Assembly: GCA_028277395.1 (NCBI GenBank)
Contig: JANQGJ010000099.1
Coordinates: forward strand, 1-64,000
Direction: 5' to 3'
DNA from: Bacteroidales bacterium
Lineage (GTDB): Bacteria; Bacteroidota; Bacteroidia; Bacteroidales; F082
Length of the DNA: 64,000 bases
The notes beneath the pieces are model-generated. The model did no database searches. It had not been told where the DNA came from and saw nothing but the letters and a program-made list of their open reading frames with translations. The position numbers and the translations under genes are program-made. Positions within the stretch are counted from its first letter, which is position 1; each line of letters begins with the position of its first letter. Shown here in pieces: positions 9,144-18,881 of the stretch.

Positions 9144-10103
9144 ATGATGAGTAAGTATTCTATAATTAATCATAAAGATACAAGGTCAGGGTTTGGTGAA
9201 GCACTTTTGGAACTTGGAAAAACAAATCCAAAAGTAGTGGCATTGATAGCAGATCTCACCGGATCATTAAAAATGGATGAATTTGCCAAAGAGTTTCCTG
9301 ATCGATTTTTTCAAATGGGGATTGCTGAAGCCAATATGATGAGTACAGCTGCAGGACTTACAATCGGTGGTTATATTCCATTTACCGGTACTTTTGCCAA
9401 CTTTTCCACAGGCAGGGTGTTCGATCAGATAAGGCAGTCAATTGCCTATTCCGGTAAAAATGTTAAAATATGTGCTTCTCACGCAGGATTAACACTGGGT
9501 GAAGATGGCGCTACACATCAAATTCTTGAAGATATTGGATTAATGAAGATGCTACCTGGAATGACTGTTATCAATCCTTGTGATTTTAATCAGACTAAAC
9601 AGGCTACTCTCGCAATTGCTAATTATGAAGGCCCTGTTTACCTAAGGTTTGGAAGACCAAAAGTACCTAACTTCATGCCATCTGACAGTGAATTTACAAT
9701 TGGTAAAGGAATTACAATCAAATCCGGAAATGATGTTACAATTATTGCAACCGGTCATATGGTTTGGAAGGCAATAGAAGCATCTGAAATATTACAATCA
9801 AATGGAATCGATGCTGAAGTGATAAACATACATACAATAAAACCTCTTGACGGTAAAATAATAATAGATTCCGTAAAGAAAACAAATTGTGTTGTTACTG
9901 CAGAAGAGCATCAGGCCAATGGTGGATTAGGGGATAGTGTTGCCCAGGTTCTTGCGCAAAATCTTCCAAGGCCAATTGAATATGTTGCTGTTGATGATAA
10001 ATTCGGACAAAGTGGAAAACCGGAAGCACTTATGGAACATTATGGTCTCGGCACTAAAAATATTGTTGCTGCTGCTCAAAAAGCTATCAGCAGAAAACTG
10101 TAA
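9144..10103 (+). CDS. tktB: Transketolase, C-terminal subunit
   Basis: This 319-residue protein holds the pyrimidine-binding and C-terminal domains of transketolase. The catalytic glutamate is in GIAEANM (Glu62), and [14 protein letters not shown] at 113-126 is a family block; a Rossmann-like C domain follows from about 190. It completes the enzyme encoded in part at 6824. Length agrees with stand-alone C subunits. The first two codons are both ATG; either could be used. It starts three bases after the vWA stop codon, so its expression is tied to that gene. The other TPP enzyme of similar build, DXP synthase, is excluded by the two-subunit layout and motifs. Confidence 0.93.
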   Translation: MMSKYSIINHKDTRSGFGEALLELGKTNPKVVALIADLTGSLKMDEFAKEFPDRFFQMGIAEANMMSTAAGLTIGGYIPFTGTFANFSTGRVFDQIRQSIAYSGKNVKICASHAGLTLGEDGATHQILEDIGLMKMLPGMTVINPCDFNQTKQATLAIANYEGPVYLRFGRPKVPNFMPSDSEFTIGKGITIKSGNDVTIIATGHMVWKAIEASEILQSNGIDAEVINIHTIKPLDGKIIIDSVKKTNCVVTAEEHQANGGLGDSVAQVLAQNLPRPIEYVAVDDKFGQSGKPEALMEHYGLGTKNIVAAAQKAISRKL

Positions 10104-10204
10104 TTCAGCCATTATAACGTAACACATAATTATCCTCATATAATAATTATCCAGAGTAATAAATGGGTATATTCGCAATTGCAATTTTCTAATCTAAAAA
10201 GCAG

Positions 10205-12151
10205 TTGACAACGAAATCATCAATATCATTCGGGCTTACTGTTATTGCAATTTTGCTTTACTCATTTATATATGCACAGGTTGAGGAAAATAAATGCGAT
10301 ACTATAAAGGTTATTGCACCTGCTTACATTGTTCTTGATGATACATCAATACATGTGGTTAATGATAGTAATGCCATCATTTGTAATAAATATATCATAC
10401 TTGACAAGAAAAATGGGTACTCATTATATTCCAAATTAATTGGTGAATCAAAAAGAAATAACCTCGTTGACAGACTTTTTCAGCTCTTGATGGCATCAGG
10501 CACTCAGGATACAATGTTAATTAATCAGGCTATGATGAAAGCTGAGGATGCTTACACACCTTATGAGGGAAAAGTTATTAGAAACATCAAGATTCAGGTA
10601 CTAAAACCTTTTGGGCCAACAATTAGCGACACAAATTTACCTGTTGTTTCCACCTGGGGTAAGGCACTCAACCGGTCGCATATCAATACAAACAAACGGA
10701 CTATTGAAAAGAAGCTGATGTTCAGTAAATATGATCGGGTTGATCCTTTGGAATTTGTTGAGAACACTAATGAACTTACCAGATTACCCTATCTGCAGGA
10801 TGCAACAATAATAGTTTCAGAATCAACTAAAGATTCTGTTGATGTCCTGATTCTTGCAAAAGATAAATTTCCCTGGTTGCCGGGTATAAATATTTATGAT
10901 GTAAATAAAATGACTTTTTTCCTGAGACATGTAAACATACTTGGATTGGGACATTCGCTTGGCGTCGGACTAACTATGGATACCAAAAGTGTTCCTGCTT
11001 TATACCTATCTGACGTAAACTATTTCAACAGCAATTTGTATAAACAGGTTAGCAGTGCCGTTAATTTCCATGTATCCAATGACAACAGACTATACCAGGT
11101 GTTATTATCCAGGGATATTGTACCACTTAGTGTCAGGTTAGGTGGTGGTATGGAATTAACTCAAAAAGAAGAAAACATTATAGTTGACCCAACTGAAATT
11201 GATGATAGTCGCTGGTATTTTAAATACAGATACTATGAATTATGGTCATCATATCTGTTTTATGACAGGGCAAAGCGAAAATCACAGAACTTAAAGGATG
11301 TATATTTTCTTCCGGGTGTTGGACTGTATTATAAGAACTATTTGTATCGTCCATATGTTTCTATTGACAGCAACAGCAGGTTCACTGATTACACACAGCT
11401 GCTGGGTAATTTTGCAGTTTCAAAACAAAATTACTACAGAACAAATTACCTGTTAAGCTTTGGTCAGGCCGAGTATATTCCTTATGGTTTTCAGGCTGTT
11501 GTAACAGGTGGATATTCCTGGACCGAGTTTATGAACAAACCTTACCTTGGGTTTGGATTTTCGATTTCGCAAAATTTTAAGGATGTTGGATATATTATCA
11601 GTGATTTCGATATTGGTGCACACTTTGCTGAAAAACTGGAACAGGGTGCAATTAACATGGATGTCGCTTTTCTTTCCAGTATTTTTAAGAAAAACAGATA
11701 CAGGTACCGCTTTTTGGTCAACCTGAATTATACCAAAGGCATAAACAGGTTCACCAACGATCTGCTATATATTGGTGAAAACTATGGATTTGTTGGTATG
11801 AGAGACAAAGCCTGGTATGGGCAAAAGAGATTATTCCTTGAATTCAAAGCGATTTCATACACACCCTGGTACTTTTTAGGATTTAGATTTGCGTATTTCG
11901 CATTTGGAAGTGCAGGACTTATTGGAGAAAATGATAAGAACATTTTTAAAAATGAATTGTTAAGCTCGTTTGGAATAGGTATTTATACCAAAAATGATTT
12001 TCTGGCGTTTGACTCATTCCAGATACGAGTTGCTTATTTTCCTGTTACTCCCAGCGGAATATCCAATTTTGGTATTTCATTTTCTTCCACCGGAATTGTA
12101 GAAAGGATTAATTTCCTTAATACTAAACCGGCAATTGTAGAATACAGATAG
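10205..12151 (+). CDS. BamA/TamA-like outer-membrane beta-barrel protein with POTRA-like region
   Basis: The 648-residue product opens with a signal peptide (to about residue 21, cleavage near YAQ) and needs a TTG start, as no ATG lies near. Residues 110-220 resemble a POTRA repeat: a VIRNIKIQVL strand followed by a block ending in LPYLQDATIIV. The C-terminal 400 residues alternate hydrophobic and aromatic residues as in a 16-strand barrel of the Omp85 superfamily. Bacteroidota carry several such BamA-like paralogues of unknown cargo; this is not the main BamA, which has five POTRA domains. It follows the transketolase C gene by 101 bases. The end is convergent with gcvT. Confidence 0.72.
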   Translation: MTTKSSISFGLTVIAILLYSFIYAQVEENKCDTIKVIAPAYIVLDDTSIHVVNDSNAIICNKYIILDKKNGYSLYSKLIGESKRNNLVDRLFQLLMASGTQDTMLINQAMMKAEDAYTPYEGKVIRNIKIQVLKPFGPTISDTNLPVVSTWGKALNRSHINTNKRTIEKKLMFSKYDRVDPLEFVENTNELTRLPYLQDATIIVSESTKDSVDVLILAKDKFPWLPGINIYDVNKMTFFLRHVNILGLGHSLGVGLTMDTKSVPALYLSDVNYFNSNLYKQVSSAVNFHVSNDNRLYQVLLSRDIVPLSVRLGGGMELTQKEENIIVDPTEIDDSRWYFKYRYYELWSSYLFYDRAKRKSQNLKDVYFLPGVGLYYKNYLYRPYVSIDSNSRFTDYTQLLGNFAVSKQNYYRTNYLLSFGQAEYIPYGFQAVVTGGYSWTEFMNKPYLGFGFSISQNFKDVGYIISDFDIGAHFAEKLEQGAINMDVAFLSSIFKKNRYRYRFLVNLNYTKGINRFTNDLLYIGENYGFVGMRDKAWYGQKRLFLEFKAISYTPWYFLGFRFAYFAFGSAGLIGENDKNIFKNELLSSFGIGIYTKNDFLAFDSFQIRVAYFPVTPSGISNFGISFSSTGIVERINFLNTKPAIVEYR

Positions 12152-12192
12152 CTACAAATGAGATACAGGAATTGTTTTGAAACTGTTACGGC

Positions 12193-13278
12193 CTATTTGT
12201 GAAACGGAGGTCTCTTTACTATTGCTTTAGCAAGCTTATTTCTTACTTTGATAAAAATTTCCGATCCCTCTTTCCAGTATGGTTTTGTAATATAAGCCAT
12301 CCCTATACCCTTTTTTATCATGGGTGACATAGTACCGGATGTAACCTCTCCAATTACTTCTCCATCTGCGCTTGTAACTTCATAATGCTGGCGTGGAATA
12401 GCACGATCTTCCATAACAAATCCTTTAAGACGTTTTGGAACTCCGTTTTCTTTCTGTTGTGCAAACAAATCACGGTCAATAAAATCATTACCATCAGTAA
12501 ATTTTGTGATCCAGCCAAGTCCCGCTGCAATGGGTGATGTACTATCATTAATATCATTGCCATAAAGGCAAAACCCTGACTCAAGCCTAAGTGTATCCCT
12601 TGCACCAAGGCCAATGGGCTTAATTCCGTATTCCTCACCAGCCTCCAGAACAGCCTTATAAACAGTTTCTGCATCAGAGTTTGACATATATATTTCGCAT
12701 CCTCCTGATCCGGTATAACCTGTCGTAGAGAAAATAATATCTCTAATTCCGGCAAACTCAATAACTTTAAAAGTATAGTACTCCATGTCTTCAATGGTAG
12801 TATCTGTAAGCTTTTGCATAGCTTTCAGGGCAAGTGGCCCCTGAACAGCAAGTTGACTAATCTCATCGGATGCATTCCTGATTTCTGCTCCAATATCATT
12901 ACAACTAACAACATGCTCCCAATCTTTGTCAATATTTGAAGCATTAACTACAAGTAAATACTTCTCTTCATTGAACCTGTATACCAGAAGATCATCAACG
13001 ATGCCACCTTTACCATTGGGAAAACAACTGTACTGAACTTTACCATCGGTAAGAGCACCTACATCATTTGTTGTAATCTTTTGGACCAGTGATTTTGCTT
13101 TTGGACCTTCAATCCAGAACTCGCCCATGTGCGAAACATCAAAAACTCCAAGTTTGTTTCTCACGGTTTCATGCTCAATGTTAATTCCCTCAAACTGAAC
13201 TGGCATATCAAAACCAACAAATTCTACCATTTTTGCACCCATTTGGCGATGCATATTATTAAAAGCTGTCTTTTTCAT
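12193..13278 (-). CDS. gcvT: Glycine cleavage system T protein (aminomethyltransferase)
   Basis: The 361-residue protein matches GcvT over its full usual length. The N-terminus has the GFDMPVQFEG and FDVSHMGE blocks, the middle YTGSGGCEIY and GLGARDTLRLESG, and the C-terminus the ITKPYWKEGSEIFIKVR region. GcvT moves the aminomethyl carbon from the lipoylated H protein to tetrahydrofolate, yielding methylene-THF and ammonia. No gcvH or gcvP is nearby, as is usual in Bacteroidota. No glycine riboswitch fits in the short leader, since the predicted -7 element lies only 25 bases before the ATG. It is a single-gene unit divergent from mgsA. Confidence 0.97.
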   Translation of the reverse strand: MKKTAFNNMHRQMGAKMVEFVGFDMPVQFEGINIEHETVRNKLGVFDVSHMGEFWIEGPKAKSLVQKITTNDVGALTDGKVQYSCFPNGKGGIVDDLLVYRFNEEKYLLVVNASNIDKDWEHVVSCNDIGAEIRNASDEISQLAVQGPLALKAMQKLTDTTIEDMEYYTFKVIEFAGIRDIIFSTTGYTGSGGCEIYMSNSDAETVYKAVLEAGEEYGIKPIGLGARDTLRLESGFCLYGNDINDSTSPIAAGLGWITKFTDGNDFIDRDLFAQQKENGVPKRLKGFVMEDRAIPRQHYEVTSADGEVIGEVTSGTMSPMIKKGIGMAYITKPYWKEGSEIFIKVRNKLAKAIVKRPPFHK

Positions 13279-13302
13279 ATTGATAATTGAAATTTAAGGA
13301 TG

Positions 13303-13310
13303 CAAAATTA
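13303..13310 (-). promoter_or_regulatory. Predicted -7 element of gcvT
   Basis: On the minus strand this reads TAATTTTG, an exact TAnnTTTG match, 25 bases before the gcvT ATG. It leaves a leader of under 20 bases. Confidence 0.4.
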
Positions 13311-13503
13311 ATAATTTGTAAATCATCAGTAACCTTGAAACTGTTAATTCATTAACATTTTACACCAACTTTTCAACTGATTTCTGTAGTTCTTATTCTC
13401 CTGAAATCGATTGTTAACCATGAATCTAAATACAGGTTGGATATTTATTTTCATTATAGTGCTAAAATTATAATAACAGCTATTATAACCTGATAATTAA
13501 GAT

Positions 13504-13511
13504 TATGTTTG
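13504..13511 (+). promoter_or_regulatory. Predicted -7 element of mgsA
   Basis: TATGTTTG matches TAnnTTTG exactly and ends 15 bases before the ATG at 13527. It overlaps the alternative TTG start at 13509, which argues that translation begins at the ATG instead. Confidence 0.45.
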
Positions 13512-13526
13512 CAAAAAATACAAACT

Positions 13527-13967
13527 ATGAAGCGAATAGCACTAGTTGCACATGATAACAGAAAAAGTGATTTAATTGAGTGGGTAAAGTTTAATAAGGA
13601 CAACCTGCTAAAACATGACTTATTTTGTACAGGAACAACAGGAAGTATGGTTGAAAATGCACTTGGAGAAAACTACAGAGTTACCAGGCTTAAATCGGGT
13701 CCGCTTGGTGGAGATCAGCAGCTTGGAGCTTTAATTGCAGAGGAGGAAATCGATCTGCTTATTTTTTTCTGGGATCCAATGGCTTCGCATCCGCATGATG
13801 TTGATGTAAAAGCCTTACTAAGGTTATCAGTACTTTATAATATTCCAACCGCATGTAACAGATCAACTGCAGACTTTATTATAAGTTCCAGTCTTTACGG
13901 CAGCAATTACAAACGTATCGTAAAAGACTACTCTACATACATTAACAGATCATTATCTGAAGTTTAG
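13527..13967 (+). CDS. mgsA: Methylglyoxal synthase
   Basis: With the ATG at 13527 the product is 146 residues, near the 152 of E. coli MgsA. The family blocks IALVAHDNRKSDLIEW, LFCTGTTGSM, SGPLGGDQQLGA (with the catalytic Asp), and FFWDPMASHPHDVD are all present. It converts dihydroxyacetone phosphate to methylglyoxal and phosphate, bypassing lower glycolysis when phosphate is short. The upstream TTG at 13509 would add six residues, but the promoter element overlaps it. It stands alone between gcvT (divergent) and the prolyl oligopeptidase gene, 189 bases downstream. Confidence 0.96.
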   Translation: MKRIALVAHDNRKSDLIEWVKFNKDNLLKHDLFCTGTTGSMVENALGENYRVTRLKSGPLGGDQQLGALIAEEEIDLLIFFWDPMASHPHDVDVKALLRLSVLYNIPTACNRSTADFIISSSLYGSNYKRIVKDYSTYINRSLSEV

Positions 13968-14156
13968 ACCATAATTTCTATTTTGACACCAGTCACATCC
14001 AAAATATTCATTATTAAGCATCAGAGGTAATTGACATTTGCAAAAAGTATTTATTACTAATGGTTTGTTGGTTTTTTATTATACTTATTTGTAAAATACA
14101 ATTAACATCCATACTTTTACTCACTTAATTTAATAATCGCAACAAAAAATTTATTT

Positions 14157-16283
14157 ATGAAAACAAAATTATTTTTAATAATTACTATGAGTATTTTAAT
14201 TGCATCTGTCCAGGGACAGAACAAAGAGAAAATAGTTTATCCTGATGCTAAAAAAGTTGATAGTGTTGATGTCTATTTCGGTACTGAAATAAAAGATCCA
14301 TACAGATGGCTCGAAGATGATAATTCTGCGGAAACGGCCGAGTGGGTAGAAGCTGAAAACAAAATTACCAAAAATTATCTTGAAAGCATCCCTTTCCGAA
14401 ATAAGCTGGAAGAAAGGTTGACAAAAATATGGAACTATCCTAAATATGGTGTTCCGTTTAATAAAGGTGATAAATATTTCTTCTTCAAAAATGATGGAGT
14501 ACAGAATCAAAGTGTACTTTATATACAGAAAAATCTTGATGATGAACCATCTGTTCTCCTCGATCCAAATACATTATCAGAAGATGGAACCGTTGCTTTA
14601 TCATCTTTAGGAATATCAAAAGACGGCAAATACCTGGCATATGGTATTTCAAGGGGAGGATCAGACTGGAATGAAATCTATGTAATGAATATATCATCAA
14701 GGGAAACATTGGATGATCATATTAAATGGGTTAAATTTTCCGGTATAAGCTGGAAAGATAATGGGTTTTTCTACTCAGCATATGGTGAACCGGAAGAAGG
14801 TGATGAACTATCCGGACAAAACAGATTTCATAAAGTATTTTATCATAGACTTGGAACCTCACAAGATGAAGACTTGTTAATTCATGAAGACAAAGAAAAT
14901 CCTTTAAGAAATTTTCACGCTTATCTGACAGAGGATGAAAACTACCTGGTAATGGGTGAGACTGAAAGCACAAGTGGCAATGCATTATATGCAGCAAAAC
15001 TTGAAGACTTGACGGGTATTAAGTTTACAAAAATTGCCGATGGGTTTGATTATGATTATAATGTAATTGATAATATTGGTGATGAACTTTTGATGATAAC
15101 CAATCATGGCGCACCAAATAAAAGGCTTGTAAAAACAAAGTATAATAATACTGATCCTGAAAAATGGAAAACTATTATTCCTGAAAAAGAGAATGTATTG
15201 GAAGGTGCATCACTTGTTGGTGAATATTTGTTTACTCAATACCTTAAGGATGCCAGCAGCAAAGCCTATTTTTACACAAAAGAAGGAACCTACGTCAGAG
15301 AAATGGAGTTGCCGGCAATAGGTACATTAATTGGTTTTAATGGAAAAAAAGACAAAAACCTGGCTTTCTATGGTTTCACCTCATTTACATTCCCATCAAG
15401 TGTTTATAAATATGATGTTAGCACAGGTAAGTCAAAATTAATGCACAAATCAGAGGTTGATTTTACTCCCGAAAACTATGTTACCGAACAGATATTCTAT
15501 AAAAGCAAAGATGGCACAAAAGTGCCTATGTTCATCGTTCATAAAAAGGACATTAAACTTAACGGTGAAAATCCAACAATGCTTTACGGTTATGGTGGTT
15601 TCAACATTAACCTTACACCGGGTTTCAGTATAAGCAGATCTGCTTTCATTGAACAAGGAGGAATATATGTAATGGTTAATTTAAGAGGTGGTGGTGAATA
15701 TGGTGAAAAATGGCATGATGCCGGTATTAAACTCAAAAAACAAAATGTATTCGACGATTTTATTTATGCTGCCAAATATCTGATTAAGAAGAAATACACT
15801 TCACCTGATAAGCTTGCAATAATAGGTGGTTCAAACGGAGGATTGCTTGTAGGAGCCTGTATGACTCAGGAACCGGAATTATTCAAAGTTGCCATCCCCA
15901 TTGTTGGTGTAATGGATATGTTACGTTATCACAATTTCACAATTGGATGGGCATGGGCTTCTGACTATGGTCGTAGTGATGATAGTGAAGAAATGTTTAA
16001 ATACTTGTTGGGATATTCACCTCTGCACAACATTAAAAAGGGTATTGATTATCCTGCAACTCTTGCAATTACTGCAGATCACGATGACCGCGTAGTACCT
16101 GCACATACTTTCAAATTTATGGCAACATTGCAGGAGGCAAATGGTGGCAAAAACCCTGTACTTGTTCGCATTGAAACAAAGGCAGGCCACGGAGCGGGTA
16201 AACCTACAGCAAAACAAATTAGCGAGGCAGCTGATATGTATAGCTTTATAATGTATAATTTGGGAATGGATCCTAAATTCTAG
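14157..16283 (+). CDS. Prolyl oligopeptidase family serine peptidase (S9A), exported
   Basis: The 708-residue protein has a signal peptide (about 1-20, ending QGQ), the N-terminal YPDAKKVDSVDVYFGTEIKDPYRWLE-type block that opens S9A enzymes, a seven-blade propeller (about 75-420) and an alpha/beta-hydrolase domain. The triad is Ser559 in GGSNGG, Asp643 in DHDDRVVP and His678 in GHGAG. It cleaves short peptides after proline. The propeller gates access so that only oligopeptides enter. A periplasmic role in peptide use is inferred from the signal peptide. It is monocistronic, followed 70 bases later by a strong terminator hairpin. Confidence 0.96.
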   Translation: MKTKLFLIITMSILIASVQGQNKEKIVYPDAKKVDSVDVYFGTEIKDPYRWLEDDNSAETAEWVEAENKITKNYLESIPFRNKLEERLTKIWNYPKYGVPFNKGDKYFFFKNDGVQNQSVLYIQKNLDDEPSVLLDPNTLSEDGTVALSSLGISKDGKYLAYGISRGGSDWNEIYVMNISSRETLDDHIKWVKFSGISWKDNGFFYSAYGEPEEGDELSGQNRFHKVFYHRLGTSQDEDLLIHEDKENPLRNFHAYLTEDENYLVMGETESTSGNALYAAKLEDLTGIKFTKIADGFDYDYNVIDNIGDELLMITNHGAPNKRLVKTKYNNTDPEKWKTIIPEKENVLEGASLVGEYLFTQYLKDASSKAYFYTKEGTYVREMELPAIGTLIGFNGKKDKNLAFYGFTSFTFPSSVYKYDVSTGKSKLMHKSEVDFTPENYVTEQIFYKSKDGTKVPMFIVHKKDIKLNGENPTMLYGYGGFNINLTPGFSISRSAFIEQGGIYVMVNLRGGGEYGEKWHDAGIKLKKQNVFDDFIYAAKYLIKKKYTSPDKLAIIGGSNGGLLVGACMTQEPELFKVAIPIVGVMDMLRYHNFTIGWAWASDYGRSDDSEEMFKYLLGYSPLHNIKKGIDYPATLAITADHDDRVVPAHTFKFMATLQEANGGKNPVLVRIETKAGHGAGKPTAKQISEAADMYSFIMYNLGMDPKF

Positions 16284-16634
16284 TTTTATTTTATTACTGA
16301 TTTATATTTAAGAAGTGAAAGATTTTGTGTTATATCTGTTTTAAATAAAATTAAAATCAGGGGGTAGTTTGATGTTTAAACTACCCCCTGATTTGTTTCA
16401 AACTAAGACTTAACACAATCCTGATACCATAATGAAATTTGAATTTTGTATATTGATGGATATAAGTACTTTTAAATCACATTCTAAGGGTGAAAAGATG
16501 ACTAAAACACCTATACTCACCTGTATACGTGATACTTACAAACACCAATCAAAACTTAACAATAACTTAACATTGAAGTCTGATATATAAAAATATATTT
16601 ATTCTATTTGCACGAAATATTAATAAATTAATAA
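16284..16634 (+). other. Intergenic region, 351 bases, with one terminator
   Basis: This gap between the prolyl oligopeptidase and phosphate permease genes holds the perfect hairpin at 16354-16394 in its first third. The remaining 240 bases are AT-rich. A near-match to the -7 element (TCTATTTG, 16603-16610) lies 25 bases before the permease ATG but differs at one key base. I see no RNA gene. Confidence 0.6.
16354..16394 (+). terminator. Strong hairpin terminator after prolyl oligopeptidase gene
   Basis: A perfect 17-base-pair stem (16354-16370 with 16378-16394) closes on a seven-base loop. The core is GGGGGTAG/CTACCCCC and the ends are AAA/TTT, so it could act on either strand, though the U-tract after it is short. 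Confidence 0.8.
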
Positions 16635-18881
16635 ATGGAAACAGTTTATATTGTAATTGTAGCAGTACTATTTCTACTGGCAGCCTCTGACCTTGTTGTT
16701 GGGGTAAGTAATGATGCAGTGAACTTTTTGAATTCGGCAATCGGATCAAAAGTTGCACCTTTTAAAATAATCATGATAATTGCTTCACTGGGAATTATTG
16801 TTGGAGCAACCTTTTCAAGTGGAATGATGGAAGTAGCCAGAAAGGGAATATTTCACCCTCAGTACTTTTATTTCTCTGAAATAATGTACATATTTCTGGC
16901 TGTAATGATAACGGATGTAATACTGTTGGATACCTTCAATACTTATGGGATGCCAACATCAACAACCGTTTCGATTGTATTTGAACTTCTTGGTGCTGCA
17001 GTTGGTATTGCAATAATAAAAGGCTATACTGATTCCGGTGCAATGATGGTGGGAGATTACATCAATTCTGGAAAGGCTCTTGCTATTATTTCCGGTATAT
17101 TGTTATCAGTAGTAATTTCATTTACAGTCGGTGCAATTGTTCAGTTCATAACCAGACTTGTTTTCTCTTTCAATTACAAAAAAACCATAAAGAGATATGG
17201 AGCAATTTGGGGTGGTATAGCTATTACAGCAATTACATATTTTATTCTTATAAAAGGAGCTAAAGGAGCATCGTTTATGTCCAGCGATCTTAAAAAAACA
17301 ATCATTGAGAATACAATGATGATAATCGTTATAAGTTTTGCCTTTTGGACAATAATTCTCCAGTTATTCTCCTGGTTCACCAAATTTAACGTACTCAAAT
17401 TAATTGTTCTTGTTGGAACATTTGCATTGGCAATGGCCTTTGCGGGTAACGATCTTGTTAACTTTATTGGGGTTCCTCTGGCCGGATATGAATCATTCAA
17501 TTCATTTATATCTAACCCTGGCGCAGATCCTAACGGATTCCTGATGGCAGACTTAACCGGTAAAGTAAAAACTCCAACATTATTTCTTCTGATCGCAGGA
17601 TTAATTATGGTGGTTACATTATGGTTTTCTAAAAAAGCTAAAACTGTTACCAAAACTGAGATAAACCTTGCAAGACAAGATGCAGGTTTTGAAAGGTTCG
17701 GATCATCAGGGTTTGCCCGTGCACTGGTAAGAGGTTCCAGTAACTTATCGAAAGGTATTAATGCATTCCTTCCTAATTCAGTTGTGAGATCAATTGATAG
17801 AAGGTTTGATCAGTCTAAACCAAATGACTACACAACAGATGGAGAAGATGCTCCATCATTTGACCTCATAAGAGCATCTGTTAACCTGGTTGTAGCCAGT
17901 ATTTTAATATCGTTTGCTACTTCTCTGAAACTGCCTTTATCAACTACTTATGTAACATTCATGGTCGCAATGGGCACATCACTCTCTGATAAAGCGTGGG
18001 GAAGAGAAAGTGCAGTTTACAGGATTACAGGTGTATTTTCTGTAATTGGAGGATGGTTCCTAACAGCCTTTAGTGCCTTTACTATAGCACTTATTGTAGC
18101 ATTTATATTATATTATGGTGGTATAACCGCTGTAATAATACTACTTGCGATTGCAATATTCCTTGTTTACAGAACTCACGGTATTCACAAAAAAGTTTCT
18201 GAGAAAACAAGTAGCGATGATCAGGAAGTTAATGATATATCTGAAACAAATATTGCCGATAAATCTTCTGAAACAATAATAAAGAACCTCAGAATTGTAG
18301 CTTATGAATACAAAAGAACTATTGAAGGTTTGGATAAAGAAGACCTTAAGATACTCAGAAAGTCAGGTAAAGAGATCAGTAAAATAACCACGAAAACAAA
18401 GTATTTAAAAGACAACATTAATGTTATTGTAGATAAGCTTAAAGAAGATTCTGAAAATACAGCATATTATTTTGTGGAAGTTCTGGATTATATGCGTGAA
18501 ATGCTCCACAGTATTTCATTCATCAACAGACCTGCATATGATCATGTAAATAATAATCACAAACCTTTGATTGAAGAACAGATAAAAGAACTTCAATCTC
18601 TTAATGAAATGCTTTTCGATTTAATTGATATGATTACAAAATCAATTGAGAATGGACGCTACAACGAGCTTGATAATATTATTTCAAAACAACAGGAAGT
18701 AATCAAATTCGTTGGTACAATAATAAAATCACAGATCAAAAGGGTTAAAAATGAAGTTGTTGGTACCAGAAATAGCTATTTATTCCTTAATCTTGTGAAT
18801 GAAAGTAAAAATCTGGCACTGCAAGTTGTAAACTTATTTAAATCACAACGTGACTTTTACGATTTCAGACAGGGACAATAG
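16635..18881 (+). CDS. pitA: PiT-family inorganic phosphate permease with C-terminal PhoU-like domain
   Basis: The 748-residue protein has the duplicated PiT signature: VGVSNDAVNFLNSAIGS near residue 23 and FAGNDLVNFIGVP near 272, with about 10-12 membrane segments to residue 510. These proteins carry phosphate with protons or sodium, often as a metal-phosphate complex. The last 220 residues are cytoplasmic, helical and resemble PhoU, the regulator normally encoded by a separate gene beside PiT transporters. A fused sensor or gating role is inferred. A large loop (about 340-410) separates the two transport halves. Its stop overlaps the GTG start of the next gene by one base. Confidence 0.92.
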   Translation: METVYIVIVAVLFLLAASDLVVGVSNDAVNFLNSAIGSKVAPFKIIMIIASLGIIVGATFSSGMMEVARKGIFHPQYFYFSEIMYIFLAVMITDVILLDTFNTYGMPTSTTVSIVFELLGAAVGIAIIKGYTDSGAMMVGDYINSGKALAIISGILLSVVISFTVGAIVQFITRLVFSFNYKKTIKRYGAIWGGIAITAITYFILIKGAKGASFMSSDLKKTIIENTMMIIVISFAFWTIILQLFSWFTKFNVLKLIVLVGTFALAMAFAGNDLVNFIGVPLAGYESFNSFISNPGADPNGFLMADLTGKVKTPTLFLLIAGLIMVVTLWFSKKAKTVTKTEINLARQDAGFERFGSSGFARALVRGSSNLSKGINAFLPNSVVRSIDRRFDQSKPNDYTTDGEDAPSFDLIRASVNLVVASILISFATSLKLPLSTTYVTFMVAMGTSLSDKAWGRESAVYRITGVFSVIGGWFLTAFSAFTIALIVAFILYYGGITAVIILLAIAIFLVYRTHGIHKKVSEKTSSDDQEVNDISETNIADKSSETIIKNLRIVAYEYKRTIEGLDKEDLKILRKSGKEISKITTKTKYLKDNINVIVDKLKEDSENTAYYFVEVLDYMREMLHSISFINRPAYDHVNNNHKPLIEEQIKELQSLNEMLFDLIDMITKSIENGRYNELDNIISKQQEVIKFVGTIIKSQIKRVKNEVVGTRNSYLFLNLVNESKNLALQVVNLFKSQRDFYDFRQGQ

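Noticed and set aside
6824..10103. Broken transketolase caused by a frameshift or insertion
   Set aside because: Both halves have complete subunit lengths, starts and motifs. Split transketolases are normal in this phylum.
13279..13302. Glycine riboswitch upstream of gcvT
   Set aside because: The predicted leader is under 25 bases, too short for the aptamer.
13509..13526. TTG start for mgsA, six codons upstream of the chosen ATG
   Set aside because: The predicted -7 element overlaps it, and the family begins at the ATG.
16498..16590. A 30-codon ORF starting at 16498 between the terminator and the phosphate permease gene
   Set aside because: Only a weak purine run precedes it, it has no recognisable motif, and it lies in an AT-rich gap where short ORFs are expected.
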